64,000 nt of DNA from V1-33 sp964523105 (lineage in GTDB: Bacteria; Verrucomicrobiota; Verrucomicrobiia; Verrucomicrobiales; V1-33). This document shows positions 53,328-63,298 of the stretch, piece by piece. The stretch is taken from assembly GCA_964523105.1 (NCBI GenBank), contig CAZFZN010000026.1, positions 1 through 64,000 of the forward strand. The letters run 5' to 3'. The translations under genes and the position numbers were made by a program. The notes below the pieces were generated by a model. That model ran no database searches, was not told the origin of the DNA, and was given only the letters and a program-made list of their open reading frames with translations. Positions within the stretch are counted from its first letter, which is position 1, and each line of letters starts with the position of its first letter.

Positions 53328-56300
53328 TTAAGGAAGCTCCTCGACTTTGAGCCGGAGAAAGAACTTCTTTGTGTTCTGCGGCGTGTAGGAAGTGGTGAAG
53401 ATGTGTGTGGTGACGCCGTTGAGCGGGATGGCGAAGTCCGGCTGGAGTCCGGTCCATGCGCCTCCGCCGGTGCGGCTCGTAAGGGTGGCCCAGCCCGTGA
53501 GGCCGCTGCTCATCTGCACGGTTAGTTTCAGTTTGGGATCGCTCAGCGCGACGGCAGTCATGGCGAGCCGGCACTTGAGCGGCGCCTGCGGCCCGGTGAT
53601 GGGAAGAATATAGAGGCCGTTGTTGGTGTTGAGAGTGGTTTCCCGGAGCGTGGGATTGGTGCCGGTGGCGTATTCCACAAGGTTGGGAACTCCGTCGCCG
53701 TCATAGTCCGCATTATTGGCCCGGCTGCCGGCACCGTCGGGGCTGCCAAAATGTGTCACGCGCCACTGCTGCAGCGGGGTGTAATTGGGGACGATGGTAA
53801 TGCGGGTCACCGGAGTCGCCCCGGTCGTGACCGGCACCGCATTGTCGAAACCGCCGCCGTCCAGCACACGCGCCTGCAACGCATGCATTGTGAAGTAGAA
53901 CGTGGAGAACGCGGACTGCGCGGCACCTGGTGTCGTGGTAAGCCGAATACTCAGCTGCTGGGCGGCACCGCCGGCGATGGGCACGAGATTCCCGAGGACG
54001 GCGTTGTATTTGATATCGAGCGAGCCGTCGGATTCGAGTGCGGCGGGGCCGCTGCTGCCGATGACCGTCTCCCCTGCGAGCAGGGAGGCGGAGGCCATGA
54101 TCTGGGTGAGTTCAGTTTTTGTCAGGGGCGTGCCGGGCACCCACTGGCCGCTGTTTTGCACGGCGCGGTGGAAATTCACCCGGATGCCGGTCACTGCGGC
54201 GTCCACATCGGAGAGCCAGGGGAAGCCCGCCTCCGCCGATCTGCCGGGATGGAGGGCGCTCACCTGCATGGCAGTGCCGCTCAGGCCCGCAGTGAGGGTG
54301 GTTTCGGAGGAATAGGCAGCGGTCGCTTTCAAAACGCGCGGCTGGTTGCGGATGAAGATCACCTCGCCGGTGCCGGAGTTGGCCGCGGCGGCGTCCGGGA
54401 AGCCGTCACGGTTAAGGTCCATCACCTCGAGCGCGGTGAACCCTCCGCTGCGACTGTAGATGTCTTCGCGTTTCCACCAGCCCTTCCATGTAAAGAGGCT
54501 CAACCCCGTGGCGGTGGCGCAAAGCACGTCGGTGCGTCCGTCGCGATCCCAGTCCACGGTTTCGATGGCGCGCACGGCAGACGGGACGGTGCCGATGGCA
54601 TACATAAAGGAACTGCCGGTGGCGGGCAGCCAGTAGCCGACGGAGCCGGTGCCGCTGACGGCTACGATCTCGTCTTTGCCGTCGCCATTGACGTCACCCC
54701 GCGCCATGGCGGAATGGTAGGGACTGGCGCTGATCGATTGTGTCAGGTCGCCGGCACCCACCCACGTCGGATTCAACTGATAGCCGCGGATGCGCAGTGT
54801 CGAGGCGTCGGCGCTGAGGTAAAAGGGTTCGTGACCCGGCCGGGAGGTGAAATTCGCCGCCAGAATGCAGGCGGGGGCGGGGGAGACGCTGGTGAGAACC
54901 GACTGTCCCAGCCATGAACTGCCGCTGCGATAATGCCAGCGGAGTTGGCCGGTGGTGGTCGACGCGGTGAGCAGGTCGAAATGTCCATTCGCGGTCCCGT
55001 GCTCGCCGGCGGTGATCAGCGTGACGCCCGGCAAACCCGTGGCGACGGAAGCGTCGGTCCATGCGAAGATGGAGGTGCCGTTGTTGGTGGCGAGACGCAC
55101 TTCGCCGGCAGAGGGGAGCGTGTAGGCCACGTCAGGACGTCCGTCGCGGTCGAAGTCGGCCACCGTCGAGCCGCCCGGCGAGATGTTTTGAGTATTCTTG
55201 AAGACCGGCGCGGCCGGGGTGCCGTCCGCTTCACCGTAGAAGAGGTGCAGTTTCTTTTGGGAGGGGGCCACCGCCAGCAGGTCATCGAAGCCGTCGCGAT
55301 TGAAGTCGGCCTTTTCCAGGCTCGTCACACCCGGCACGGAGAAAACGCCCCCGTTCACCGGTTCCGCGTCCGGCGCCCAGTGGTGCGCACGGTTTTCGAC
55401 AAACACAGAGCTTCCGTTGTCCAGCATTACGAACAGGTCCATGTCTCCGTCCGCGTCGGAGTCGGCGCCGCCGAGTTCCAGTGCATAAGTGGCGAGTGTG
55501 GCGAGCACCACGGGTTCACTCCATGAGCCGTTGCTGAATCCGCGCCGCATTTCCAGCTGTTTGCCGAGCACGTACACCATGTCAGTGTGGCCATCGCCGT
55601 CGCAGTCGGCAAAGTGCACCGGATTCACACTGAGATTGCCGCTCCAGTTGTAGGGCCCGCTCCACGCTCCTGACACGGCGCCTGACTTGTTGTTCCACGC
55701 AATGTTTTTGCCGGAAACCAAATCCTCCCATCCGTCACGGTTGATATCCAGCGGCAAGGCCGGCCAGAACCAGGAAACGGTGGACGCGCTGAACCCTCCG
55801 CTGCCGTTGTTCTCAAAGAACCGGGCACTCGAGTACCACAATTCATCCTCTCCCTGATGAAACTGACCGTTGCAGATCAGATCCAGGTCGCCGTCGTTGT
55901 CGAGATCCGCCGTTCCTGCCATGGCGGAAGAGTCGAACCCCGTGCTCTGCAGGGTGCTGGAAGTGCTGAACTGCCCGGTTCCGTCGTTCCAGCGGATGAC
56001 AAGCGAGCCCTCTGCCCGGGCCGGATCGGCATCGTAGTTCGAGTATTCGTAGGTCAGCAGCACCGCTGCATCGAGATCGCCGTCGCGGTCAAAGTCGCCT
56101 GGCGTGAAACGGTAATAGACGGTACCCTCATTATATGCGGGATTGTGCTGATAGTCGAGGCGCCAGCCGGGGGTGAATGTGCCGCCCTGGTTGATGAAGG
56201 CCATCATCGTGTAGTAGCCGCTCATGCCGCCCCATGCATTGACGCGGAGAATGTCAGGATCTCCGTCGCCGTCCACGTCCATGGGAATGCCGGCCAGGGG

Positions 56301-56591
56301 CTTGACCGTGGCTGGCGTCCACGCCGGGAGAGTGATGGCCGGAAGGGGGATCGTGCCGCTTTCGGGAAAACGGCTGATGACCGTTCCGCCGGCGTACCAC
56401 TGCAGTCGGCCGTTGCCTGCGAAGGCCGCCGCCCGTGGCTTCTCGGTGCGGTTCAGATAATTGTAGGCTGCCGGTGTCTGGCTGGCGGCATTGAAACCGG
56501 CCGGCACGATGCGCGCGGTGAAGTTTTGCGCCGGGGCGGCAAGCGGTACCAGCAGGACGGCGATGGTGAGGATTCCAGGATTGGCATTCAT
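53328..56591 (-). CDS. Exported FG-GAP/VCBS-repeat protein (1087 aa)
   Basis: A signal peptide ('GILTIAVLLVPLAAPAQ') precedes many FG-GAP/VCBS blades, each with a calcium loop such as 'DVDGDGDPD', 'DFDRDGDLD', 'DLDNDGDLD', 'DSDADGDMD', 'DVNGDGKDE' and 'DWDRDGRTD', probably forming one or two seven-bladed propellers. The C-terminal region has 'DYDGDGVPNLVEYATGTNP' and a short terminal beta domain, as in other exported proteins of the window. Such proteins usually mediate adhesion or glycan binding; the ligand is unknown. Confidence 0.88.
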   Translation of the reverse strand: MNANPGILTIAVLLVPLAAPAQNFTARIVPAGFNAASQTPAAYNYLNRTEKPRAAAFAGNGRLQWYAGGTVISRFPESGTIPLPAITLPAWTPATVKPLAGIPMDVDGDGDPDILRVNAWGGMSGYYTMMAFINQGGTFTPGWRLDYQHNPAYNEGTVYYRFTPGDFDRDGDLDAAVLLTYEYSNYDADPARAEGSLVIRWNDGTGQFSTSSTLQSTGFDSSAMAGTADLDNDGDLDLICNGQFHQGEDELWYSSARFFENNGSGGFSASTVSWFWPALPLDINRDGWEDLVSGKNIAWNNKSGAVSGAWSGPYNWSGNLSVNPVHFADCDGDGHTDMVYVLGKQLEMRRGFSNGSWSEPVVLATLATYALELGGADSDADGDMDLFVMLDNGSSVFVENRAHHWAPDAEPVNGGVFSVPGVTSLEKADFNRDGFDDLLAVAPSQKKLHLFYGEADGTPAAPVFKNTQNISPGGSTVADFDRDGRPDVAYTLPSAGEVRLATNNGTSIFAWTDASVATGLPGVTLITAGEHGTANGHFDLLTASTTTGQLRWHYRSGSSWLGQSVLTSVSPAPACILAANFTSRPGHEPFYLSADASTLRIRGYQLNPTWVGAGDLTQSISASPYHSAMARGDVNGDGKDEIVAVSGTGSVGYWLPATGSSFMYAIGTVPSAVRAIETVDWDRDGRTDVLCATATGLSLFTWKGWWKREDIYSRSGGFTALEVMDLNRDGFPDAAAANSGTGEVIFIRNQPRVLKATAAYSSETTLTAGLSGTAMQVSALHPGRSAEAGFPWLSDVDAAVTGIRVNFHRAVQNSGQWVPGTPLTKTELTQIMASASLLAGETVIGSSGPAALESDGSLDIKYNAVLGNLVPIAGGAAQQLSIRLTTTPGAAQSAFSTFYFTMHALQARVLDGGGFDNAVPVTTGATPVTRITIVPNYTPLQQWRVTHFGSPDGAGSRANNADYDGDGVPNLVEYATGTNPTLRETTLNTNNGLYILPITGPQAPLKCRLAMTAVALSDPKLKLTVQMSSGLTGWATLTSRTGGGAWTGLQPDFAIPLNGVTTHIFTTSYTPQNTKKFFLRLKVEELP

Positions 56592-57030
56592 GTGACGCGA
56601 GTTGATTCAGTGTGTGTGATGACACCGTGCATTGTGCCGCGGCCAGGCGCTGTCCTCTTCCCTGACGCCCTCTGCTGCCTCACTCGAGGCAGCGCGGCGG
56701 CGGCACGGGTTGCTGACAGCCCACTGATTGAGTCAGGCCCGTGTCGTCTTTCGCCTGGAGGCGGAAAGAGCAGCGCCGGGCCGCGGCACTCAGCTGGTGT
56801 GCGTCATTCATGCCATGGAATGCGCATCGCGGTATGGGACCTCGGGCGGAGGCGAGATCTGTCAGGATAACAGGATTCATCCGACTAAGGGCGGAGGCCG
56901 TGCGACGAATCCGGACTCGTTGCAGCGTGTCCGGGCCATGCCCCGGCACGGCTGGCCCAACTTTCGCACTTATTCGTTAGAAACAGCGATTTTCGACTCT
57001 GGCCGCGACGGAACCCGTTGATATTTAGAA
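56592..57030. other. Gene-free flank of the insertion sequence
   Basis: This 439-bp stretch upstream of the FG-GAP gene contains a hairpin CTGCCTC (from about 56678) pairing with GAGGCAG over four bases, and otherwise only GC-rich words. No protein-like frame was found. The promoter of the FG-GAP gene should lie at the left end. Confidence 0.4.
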
Positions 57031-57096
57031 GCCGGGTTTTCCGCACCCCCTTGTGGGCCGACCCCGGATGTTGACGATGGCCGGTGCGGGGTATCT

Positions 57097-58985
57097 TTGG
57101 CGGGGTTGTTCCTCAAACGACGTGTCCGCCGCAAAGACGGCAAAGAGCATCTTTACTACTCGGTGTGCGCAAGCCTGCGCGTGCATGGCGGGCGCACCAT
57201 CCAGCGTCAGGTGTTGCATCTGGGTGAACTCAACACCACGCAGATCGAGAGCTGGCAGCGCACCATCGACATCATCAGCGAAGAGGACGGCGAGCGCCTC
57301 CAGCGCCGTCTTTTCACCGACCGCGAGGGCACGGCCCCGCCGGACGCGGAGGATGTTATTGAAGTGCGCCTCTCCACGCTGCGCGTGCGCCAGCCGCGCC
57401 GCTTCGGCGACTGCTGGGCCGGCTGCCGTCTTTGGCAGGAACTCGGCCTCGATATCTTTTGGCGCGAACAACTCTCCGGCGTGCGGGGAGCCGAGCCGTG
57501 GGAGAAGGTTCTCGAGCTGCTGGCCGTCAACCGCCTGCTCGATCCGCGCAGCGAACTTTATGTGCATGAGAAATGGTTCCCGCAGACCGCCATGGATGTG
57601 CTCCTGGAGAGCGACTTCGCCATCGCCGAAAAGGACCGGCTCTATCGCGGCCTCGAGCACATCGTCGCGCACAAGGAAGCACTCGAAAAACATCTGGTCG
57701 CCCGCTGGAAAGACCTCTTCGGGGCCACTTTCGACATCGTGCTCTACGATCTGACGAGCACTTGCTTCGAAGGTCAGGCCGCCGCCATTCCCAAAGCCAA
57801 ACGAGGCTATTGCTTCGCGCCGCCCCACGGCGCTCACCCCTGCGCTCCGCTCCGGGGCAGTTTGCGGCTGGCTATCTCGCTCCGCTCGGTTCGCGCGACC
57901 ACCGTCCCGACTGCAAACAACTCGTCATCGCGCTGGTCGTCACCGCCGAAGGCTTTCCCCTGACCTATGAAATCTTCAGCGGCAACACCATTGACGTCAC
58001 CACGCTCAAGGACATCGTCACCGGGGTGGAAGCCAAACACGGCGCCGCCCGCCGCGTGTGGGTCTTCGACCGCGGCATCACCAGCGAGGAAAACCTGACA
58101 TGGCTGCGTGAGCGCGGCGCCTGCTATCTGGTGGGCACCCCGAAGCACCAGCTGAAGCAATTTGAGAAGCACCTCCCTGACAAAGACTGGACTGCCGCCG
58201 CCCCAGGCGTCGAGGTCAAACTCTGCCCGCAGGATGAGGACATCTACGTGCTCTGCCGCAGCGAGGGCCGCGTGGAAAAGGAACACGCCATGCGCCGCCG
58301 TGCACTGCGCGCCTGCGTGCGCGATCTGATCCGCCTCAAACGCTCCGTGGCCGCCGGACGGCTCAAGGATCCTGACACCATCCAGCAGCGCCTCGGCGCT
58401 CTCAAAGAACGGCACCGCCCCGTCTGCCGCTGCCTGAGCCGCCTGGCACACGAAAACGGCGCCATCCTCTGGGAATGGGACCGCGAAAAATGGCGCGCCG
58501 CCGTCCTGCGCGACGGCGCCTATCTCCTGCGCGCCCACTGGCCCGGCCAGCACGACGCCGCCCAACTCTGGGAAACCTACATCCAGCTCACGGAAGCCGA
58601 AGCCGCGTTCCGCACCTTGAAAAGCGAAATCAAAGTGCGCCCCGTCTGGCACTGGAAAGAGCAGCGGGTCGAAGCCCACATCATGGTCGCATTCCTCGGC
58701 TACGCCCTGCACGTCTGCCTGCGCAAACTCGCCGCCCGCCACGCCCCGTCGCTCACTTCCTGGCAAGTGCTCCAGCACCTGCGCCGCATCGCGCTGGCGG
58801 ACGTCGAGTTCGACACCCGCGACGGCCGCACCCTGACCCTGCCCCGCATCACCATCCCGGAAAAAGAGCAGGCCGCCCTGCTCCTGCAACTCGGCTGGAC
58901 CCTGCCCGAACAACCCCCGCCGCGCATCCGCAGCACCGCCCCCGTCCCGGCGGGTCCGCCCGGACTTTGTGTGGCCGACCGTTGA
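57097..58985 (+). pseudogene. IS1634-family transposase split by a frameshifting insert
   Basis: A DDE transposase: the first Asp in 'DIVLYDLTSTCFEGQ', the second in 'RVWVFDRGITSEENL' and the Glu in 'FRTLKSEIKVRPVWHWKEQR'. 'DHRPDCKQLVIALVVTAEGF' and 'YEIFSGNTIDVTTLKDIVTG' are also typical. The reading frame is broken: the first part runs from 57097 (TTG start; the true start is uncertain) to the region of the 80-bp insert at 57811-57890, and the second part continues in another frame from about 57890 to 58985. Without the insert, K-R-G-Y would join S-R-D-H-R-P-D, the usual family sequence, so the element was intact until recently. Confidence 0.88.
57811..57890 (+). repeat. 80-bp insert that shifts the transposase frame
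   Basis: The 80 bp between GAGGCTAT and TCGCGCGACC interrupt the transposase frame; 80 is not a multiple of three. TTCGCGC occurs both inside the left end (57814-57820) and at the right junction (57890-57896), consistent with a short direct repeat from insertion or slippage. The insert has a hairpin GCGCCG / CGGCGC and GC-rich half-palindromes. Confidence 0.75.
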
Positions 58986-59111
58986 TCCTCAAAACCCGCG
59001 CCGCTTCGGGACCAGACCCTCGCCGCCGTCGAATATGCGAAAGTTGGGCTGGAGCACCCCAGTGCCTCCGGGCCTGCGTTGGCGGCATCTTGTTTTGGGC
59101 GGGGCGCCCGG

Positions 59112-62100
59112 TTACCACGCCGGCACGCGCACGGTGAAGACGGTGCCTGCGCCGGGCTTCGACTGCACGGCGATGCTTCCGCCGTGCAGGTCCGCGCAGC
59201 GTTTGATGATGACCAGTCCCAGCCCCGTGCCGGGGATTTCCCCGACGTTGCTGCCGCGGTGGAAGGCCTCGAAGAGCCTCGGCAGATCGGCCTCCGGAAT
59301 GCCGATGCCGCGGTCCTGCACGGTGAAGACCGCATCGCGGCCCTCGCGTTTGCCGGTGAAAATCACCGGCGCGCCGGCGGGCGAATACTTCACGCCGTTG
59401 CTCAGCAGATTAGTCAGGATGTGCCGCAGCAGCGCCTCGTCGGCCATGGCGCCTGACAAGTCGTTTTCCGCGCTCCACTCGATGGGGCACTTGCGGCTGG
59501 TGGCGGAGAGCGATTCGTCGGCGAGCTTTCGCGCGAGGGTGTCGAGGTCGAGCGGCCCAGGTTTGAAGGCGAGCTTGCCGGCATCGACGCGGCCGAGCAC
59601 GAGCACCTGCTCCATGAGGCCGGCCATGTTGCGGGTGGAGGAGTGAATGTCTTCGAGCAGCTGGGTTTTTTCCTCCGGCGGGAGCCGCTCCCCGTAGTGG
59701 CGCAGCAGTTCCACGGCGCTCATGGTGATGCCGAGCGGGGTGCGGAATTCATGACTCACCGTGGTCACGAAGCGGCTCTTTAGCTCGCTCACCTCGCGCT
59801 CGGCGGCGAGTTCGCGCTCTTTCGCCGAGGCCAGCTCCACGGTCTCCATGAATTCGCCCGCCAGATGACCCTGACGCCGGAAGAGCACCATTCCCAAAAG
59901 GGCCGCGGCCGCCACAGGGAGCAACCCGAGCACGATGGGAAGCCATCCGGAGGTGTCAGGCCTCGCACCGGGTGCCGCCACAGGCTGATCCGCCGCGGCG
60001 GTGGTCCAGTCGAGACCGAGGGCAGCCAGATGATCCTGGCGCAGCGCGCCGGCATGAATGACCTGCGCCTTGCCCTCCGGTCCCGCGGCGAAGAGGCGCG
60101 CGCCGTCAGCGGAGAATCGCAGGCCGGTCAACGGGTGCAGTCTGGACACGTGGAACGATGCCAGGGCAGCCCCGGCGGACGGCTCCGCGATTTCGATCTC
60201 GTCGAGATCGCGTGTCCACGCGAGCATCAATCCGTCGCCGGAAAATGCTGCGGCGCCGAGGAAGCCGGCGAGGGTGGCAGGCCGGGGTTTGGCCCATTGC
60301 TCGCGCCACGTGCCGACAGACCACAACTGGACGTTGCGGATGCCGATCGTCACCAGCCAGCGTCCATCCGGACTGAAGCAGACGTGAGCCGCGGGGCAGG
60401 GAAGGCGGGCTTTGAGGCGGCCGGTTTGTGCCTCCCAGATTGTGGGATCTCCGGCTGCCGTGTCCCGCCCCGCCACCACCCATTTTCCGTCAGGACTGAT
60501 GGCCAGCGAGCCGGAGCCGGCGGGACTTGAAGGTCCCGGCACATCGTCGGAGAACCGCACTCCCTGCTCCATCCTGACAGATGAACCGGGATGGGCCGGA
60601 TCCATGACGAGCAGTTCCCCTCCGGCACAGGCCACCGCGACATGGCCGGTGCCGGAGCTGAAGGAGGCCATCAGCGGCTTGAGTCCCGCCGGGAGGGGGA
60701 TCCGGTCCGACTCCGGCAGGCCGTTGGAGGGCAGATTTGTCAGGTCCGGCCAGTCATGAATGGTGAGGGCGTTCTCCGCCGTGATCCAGAGACGGTCTGT
60801 GCCCGGCACGAAACCGGCGCAGGCTTTGCGGTTCAGGCGCAGCACTCCCTGACGGTTGTTCTCAATCTCGCAGAGTTCGAGGGCATTGGCCCGCACCCAT
60901 GTCGGGGGAGACCAGACGGCCCTGCGGCCATCGAGAGACATGTCCTGTTGCCACAGGGTGGCTCCGTTGGTGTAGCGGCCGTGCAACTGCAGATCCGCAC
61001 TGGCGCGGGCGACGCGCCAGACACCCACCTTTTGCCGTGGAATGCTCCATGCGATGCGGTCGCCGCGGCGCGAGATGACCTGACCGCGCGCTTCATTGGA
61101 CTGGCACAGCAGCTTCGCGGCGGGCACATCCCAAAGGCTCGTCACGCCGTCGCGCCCGGAGGTCAGCAGCAGCGTGCCGTCTTCGTTGAACTGCTGCACC
61201 CAGGGCTGCACCGCGCGCCCGCCCATCTGGACGACGCGCCCGGATTCCGCCTCCATCAGGAAGAGCGTGGCATTGCCGCAGCCGAATGCGAGGCGCTCGC
61301 CGCGCTGATCCCAGTCGAGGGTCTTTACGGCGGTCGGCGCGAGAGTTTCATACTTCACAAGTCCGGAGACGGCGTCGAGCAGGTAAACACGCACGCCTTC
61401 GTACCACGCGAGCAGATCACCCCGCGGACTGATGGCCACCTGATTCACCGGATCGGTGTAAACCAGCTTCTTCGGCATTTGCGCCGGCCGGCGCGGCTGC
61501 CGCTTTTCGATGTCATAAAGCACGAACACGCCCTCCGCTCCGGACATTGTCAGGCCCATGACGCGGTCATCTGCAGTGAAACCCGGCGGCCAGGTGTATT
61601 GCGTGGTCAGCGGATCCATTCCCAGCTGGCAGACCACCGCGCCGGTTTCGCGTTCAAAAAGCGCCAGCGGCCCTTTGTCGTAACGGACGGCGACATACTT
61701 TCCCGTCGCGGAGAACATATGATCCACGGCGGGGCAGTCTGCAGGCGCCTCCGCCGGGCGATGAAAATCCCTGACATGCGAATTGTCCTGCAGTCGCATC
61801 AGCGAAACGATCACAGGATCGCGCCGGACGGCGTAATACTCCAGGTCCGGATCGAAGCTGGCTCCCTTCGAGTTGGAGCCCGGGTCCCACGAGAATTCCG
61901 TTTCGAAGTCGAGCGCACGGAGCGCCGCGATCGCTTCATTGCGCAGTTCCACGGACGGCCGGATGGCGGCTGCCGCCTTGACCGCCTCCAGCGCGGCATT
62001 GCGGCGTCCTGCCTGGGTGTTGGTGCGCTCAGCCCGGGCGCGCGCCAGGGAGGCCCGCCAGAGACGTTCCGTCGCTTCCGCCTCGGCCTGTTCAGCCCTG

Positions 62101-62276
62101 ACCTGATTTCTGCCGCTGCGGTGGATGAAATACACTGCCACGCAGGCGAGTGCGAGGACCACCGCCAGCAAGAGCCCCAGCGCACGGTGGGAGCGCAGCA
62201 GGTCCGCGCGCACGGCATTGCGGCGTGCGGCAAACGGGCCGGGATCTGTGGAGTTGGCTGGTGCGGCGGGTTTCAA
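59112..62276 (-). CDS. Sensor histidine kinase with beta-propeller sensor (1054 aa)
   Basis: The N-terminal helix 'ALGLLLAVVLALACVAVYF' and a second helix around residue 765-790 ('GWLPIVLGLLPVAAAALLG') flank a long WD40-like region with repeats such as 'GKWVVAGRDTAAGDPTIWEA' and 'VCFSPDGRWLVTIGIRNVQL'. The kinase core is classical: HisKA with 'FVTTVSHEFRTPLGITMSAV' (H near residue 843) and HATPase with 'LTNLLSNGVKYSPAG' (N box), 'VQDRGIGIPEADL' (G1) and 'PGTGLGLVIIKRCADLHGG' (G2). The propeller lies between two membrane helices and is probably extracytoplasmic. No response regulator gene is adjacent in this window. Confidence 0.93.
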   Translation of the reverse strand: MKPAAPANSTDPGPFAARRNAVRADLLRSHRALGLLLAVVLALACVAVYFIHRSGRNQVRAEQAEAEATERLWRASLARARAERTNTQAGRRNAALEAVKAAAAIRPSVELRNEAIAALRALDFETEFSWDPGSNSKGASFDPDLEYYAVRRDPVIVSLMRLQDNSHVRDFHRPAEAPADCPAVDHMFSATGKYVAVRYDKGPLALFERETGAVVCQLGMDPLTTQYTWPPGFTADDRVMGLTMSGAEGVFVLYDIEKRQPRRPAQMPKKLVYTDPVNQVAISPRGDLLAWYEGVRVYLLDAVSGLVKYETLAPTAVKTLDWDQRGERLAFGCGNATLFLMEAESGRVVQMGGRAVQPWVQQFNEDGTLLLTSGRDGVTSLWDVPAAKLLCQSNEARGQVISRRGDRIAWSIPRQKVGVWRVARASADLQLHGRYTNGATLWQQDMSLDGRRAVWSPPTWVRANALELCEIENNRQGVLRLNRKACAGFVPGTDRLWITAENALTIHDWPDLTNLPSNGLPESDRIPLPAGLKPLMASFSSGTGHVAVACAGGELLVMDPAHPGSSVRMEQGVRFSDDVPGPSSPAGSGSLAISPDGKWVVAGRDTAAGDPTIWEAQTGRLKARLPCPAAHVCFSPDGRWLVTIGIRNVQLWSVGTWREQWAKPRPATLAGFLGAAAFSGDGLMLAWTRDLDEIEIAEPSAGAALASFHVSRLHPLTGLRFSADGARLFAAGPEGKAQVIHAGALRQDHLAALGLDWTTAAADQPVAAPGARPDTSGWLPIVLGLLPVAAAALLGMVLFRRQGHLAGEFMETVELASAKERELAAEREVSELKSRFVTTVSHEFRTPLGITMSAVELLRHYGERLPPEEKTQLLEDIHSSTRNMAGLMEQVLVLGRVDAGKLAFKPGPLDLDTLARKLADESLSATSRKCPIEWSAENDLSGAMADEALLRHILTNLLSNGVKYSPAGAPVIFTGKREGRDAVFTVQDRGIGIPEADLPRLFEAFHRGSNVGEIPGTGLGLVIIKRCADLHGGSIAVQSKPGAGTVFTVRVPAW

Positions 62277-62381
62277 TGAGTCCAGAGAGAAGTCAGGGAA
62301 GCCTCACCGGTAGAACCGGAGTCCGGTGCATGACATCCGACTTTGGACGGATGGGGCGCCGGAACTTGCAGCCGGGTGCAG

Positions 62382-63260
62382 CTATTTGCTCAACGGCACC
62401 ACCGGCTCGACTTTGAAAAAGAGACGGTCTGCCGGAGGATGAAGCATCTCCCCCGTGGTGCTGGCGCCGGCACCGGGCAGCAGGGCATCGCTGAACTGCC
62501 ATTGCAGCAGGTCACCGGAGCGGGCGATGCGATAGACCCGCGTCGGGCGGCTGGTCCAGGTGAGGCTCGTGCCCGCTGCGACCGGCGTCATGGCCAGCAA
62601 TTGGAGTTGATCCGCGGCCTCAAGCGGATCGGTGTCGGCGAAATACTCCTCCTTATCGCTCACCCCGTCGCCGTCGGCATCGCCGGTGGATGTCAGGGTG
62701 GTGAGATTCCCGCGGCTCGCAGTGGCGGATTTCTCCAGTTCCCATGCATCGGAAATGCCATCGCTGTCCGTGTCCGTCACGCACATATAGTCGGTCTTCA
62801 GCAAACCGCTCTCCAGATTGATCCATCCTGCGTTGCTGCTCCAGACGTAACCCTGGAAGTAACCGTAGATCAGGTGAAACCGCGGGCGGTTGGGATCGGC
62901 GGGAGCGGCCCATCCGAAGTTGATCCATCCCAGATTGGCGCTCCATGCGAGGCCGCTGAGATTGCCCGCGCCATCGTGATTCACACCGGTGTCGGCGCCG
63001 TCGGTGTTGCCGTAGCGGATGCTGTCGGCCGGCGTGCCGTCCCCGAAATTGATCCAGCCCGTGCTGTCGCTCCATGCGAAGCCTGACAGGTGAGTGTCGG
63101 TCACGATGACGCCGTCATAATAGTTCGGGCTGGAGGGAATGAATTCGATCCAGCCGGTGTTGCCGGCCCAGGCGTAACTGTCGCCCTCGCCGAGGGTGGA
63201 AGTGCCGGCGGCGGCAGGCAGGGCGGCCGCGAGGGCGAGGAGCAGGGTGAGACGCTTCAT
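62382..63260 (-). CDS. Exported protein with GWINF repeats and calcium loops (292 aa)
   Basis: A signal peptide ('LTLLLALAAALPAAAG') leads to four repeats around 'YAWAGNTGWIEF', 'FAWSDSTGWINFG', 'LAWSANLGWINFG' and 'YVWSSNAGWINLE', spaced about 30-40 residues apart. A calcium-loop segment follows ('DTDSDGISDAWELEKSATAS', 'GDADGDGVSDKEEYFADTDP') and then the short terminal beta domain. No named family comes to mind. The gene is 105 bp downstream of nothing transcribed in its direction; the next minus-strand gene upstream ends 38 bp before it. Confidence 0.78.
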   Translation of the reverse strand: MKRLTLLLALAAALPAAAGTSTLGEGDSYAWAGNTGWIEFIPSSPNYYDGVIVTDTHLSGFAWSDSTGWINFGDGTPADSIRYGNTDGADTGVNHDGAGNLSGLAWSANLGWINFGWAAPADPNRPRFHLIYGYFQGYVWSSNAGWINLESGLLKTDYMCVTDTDSDGISDAWELEKSATASRGNLTTLTSTGDADGDGVSDKEEYFADTDPLEAADQLQLLAMTPVAAGTSLTWTSRPTRVYRIARSGDLLQWQFSDALLPGAGASTTGEMLHPPADRLFFKVEPVVPLSK

Positions 63261-63298
63261 GACAGAAGATGGACTGAGGTGAAAAGCCGGAGATCGGA

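Larger units (their letters stand above)
57031..59000 (+). mobile_element. IS1634-like insertion sequence with a disrupted transposase
   Basis: The transposase frame(s) are bounded by short related words GCCGGGTTTT (57031-57040) and AAAACCCGCG (58991-59000), whose reverse complement CGCGGGTTTT suggests degenerate terminal inverted repeats. I cannot identify a target-site duplication, so the ends are approximate. The element lies between the FG-GAP gene and the histidine kinase gene without visibly breaking either. Confidence 0.6.

Noticed and set aside
57097..58985. Programmed frameshift in the transposase
   Set aside because: The two frames are separated by an 80-bp insert absent from the family sequence, and no slippery site such as A-AAA-AAG is seen at the junction; disruption explains it better.
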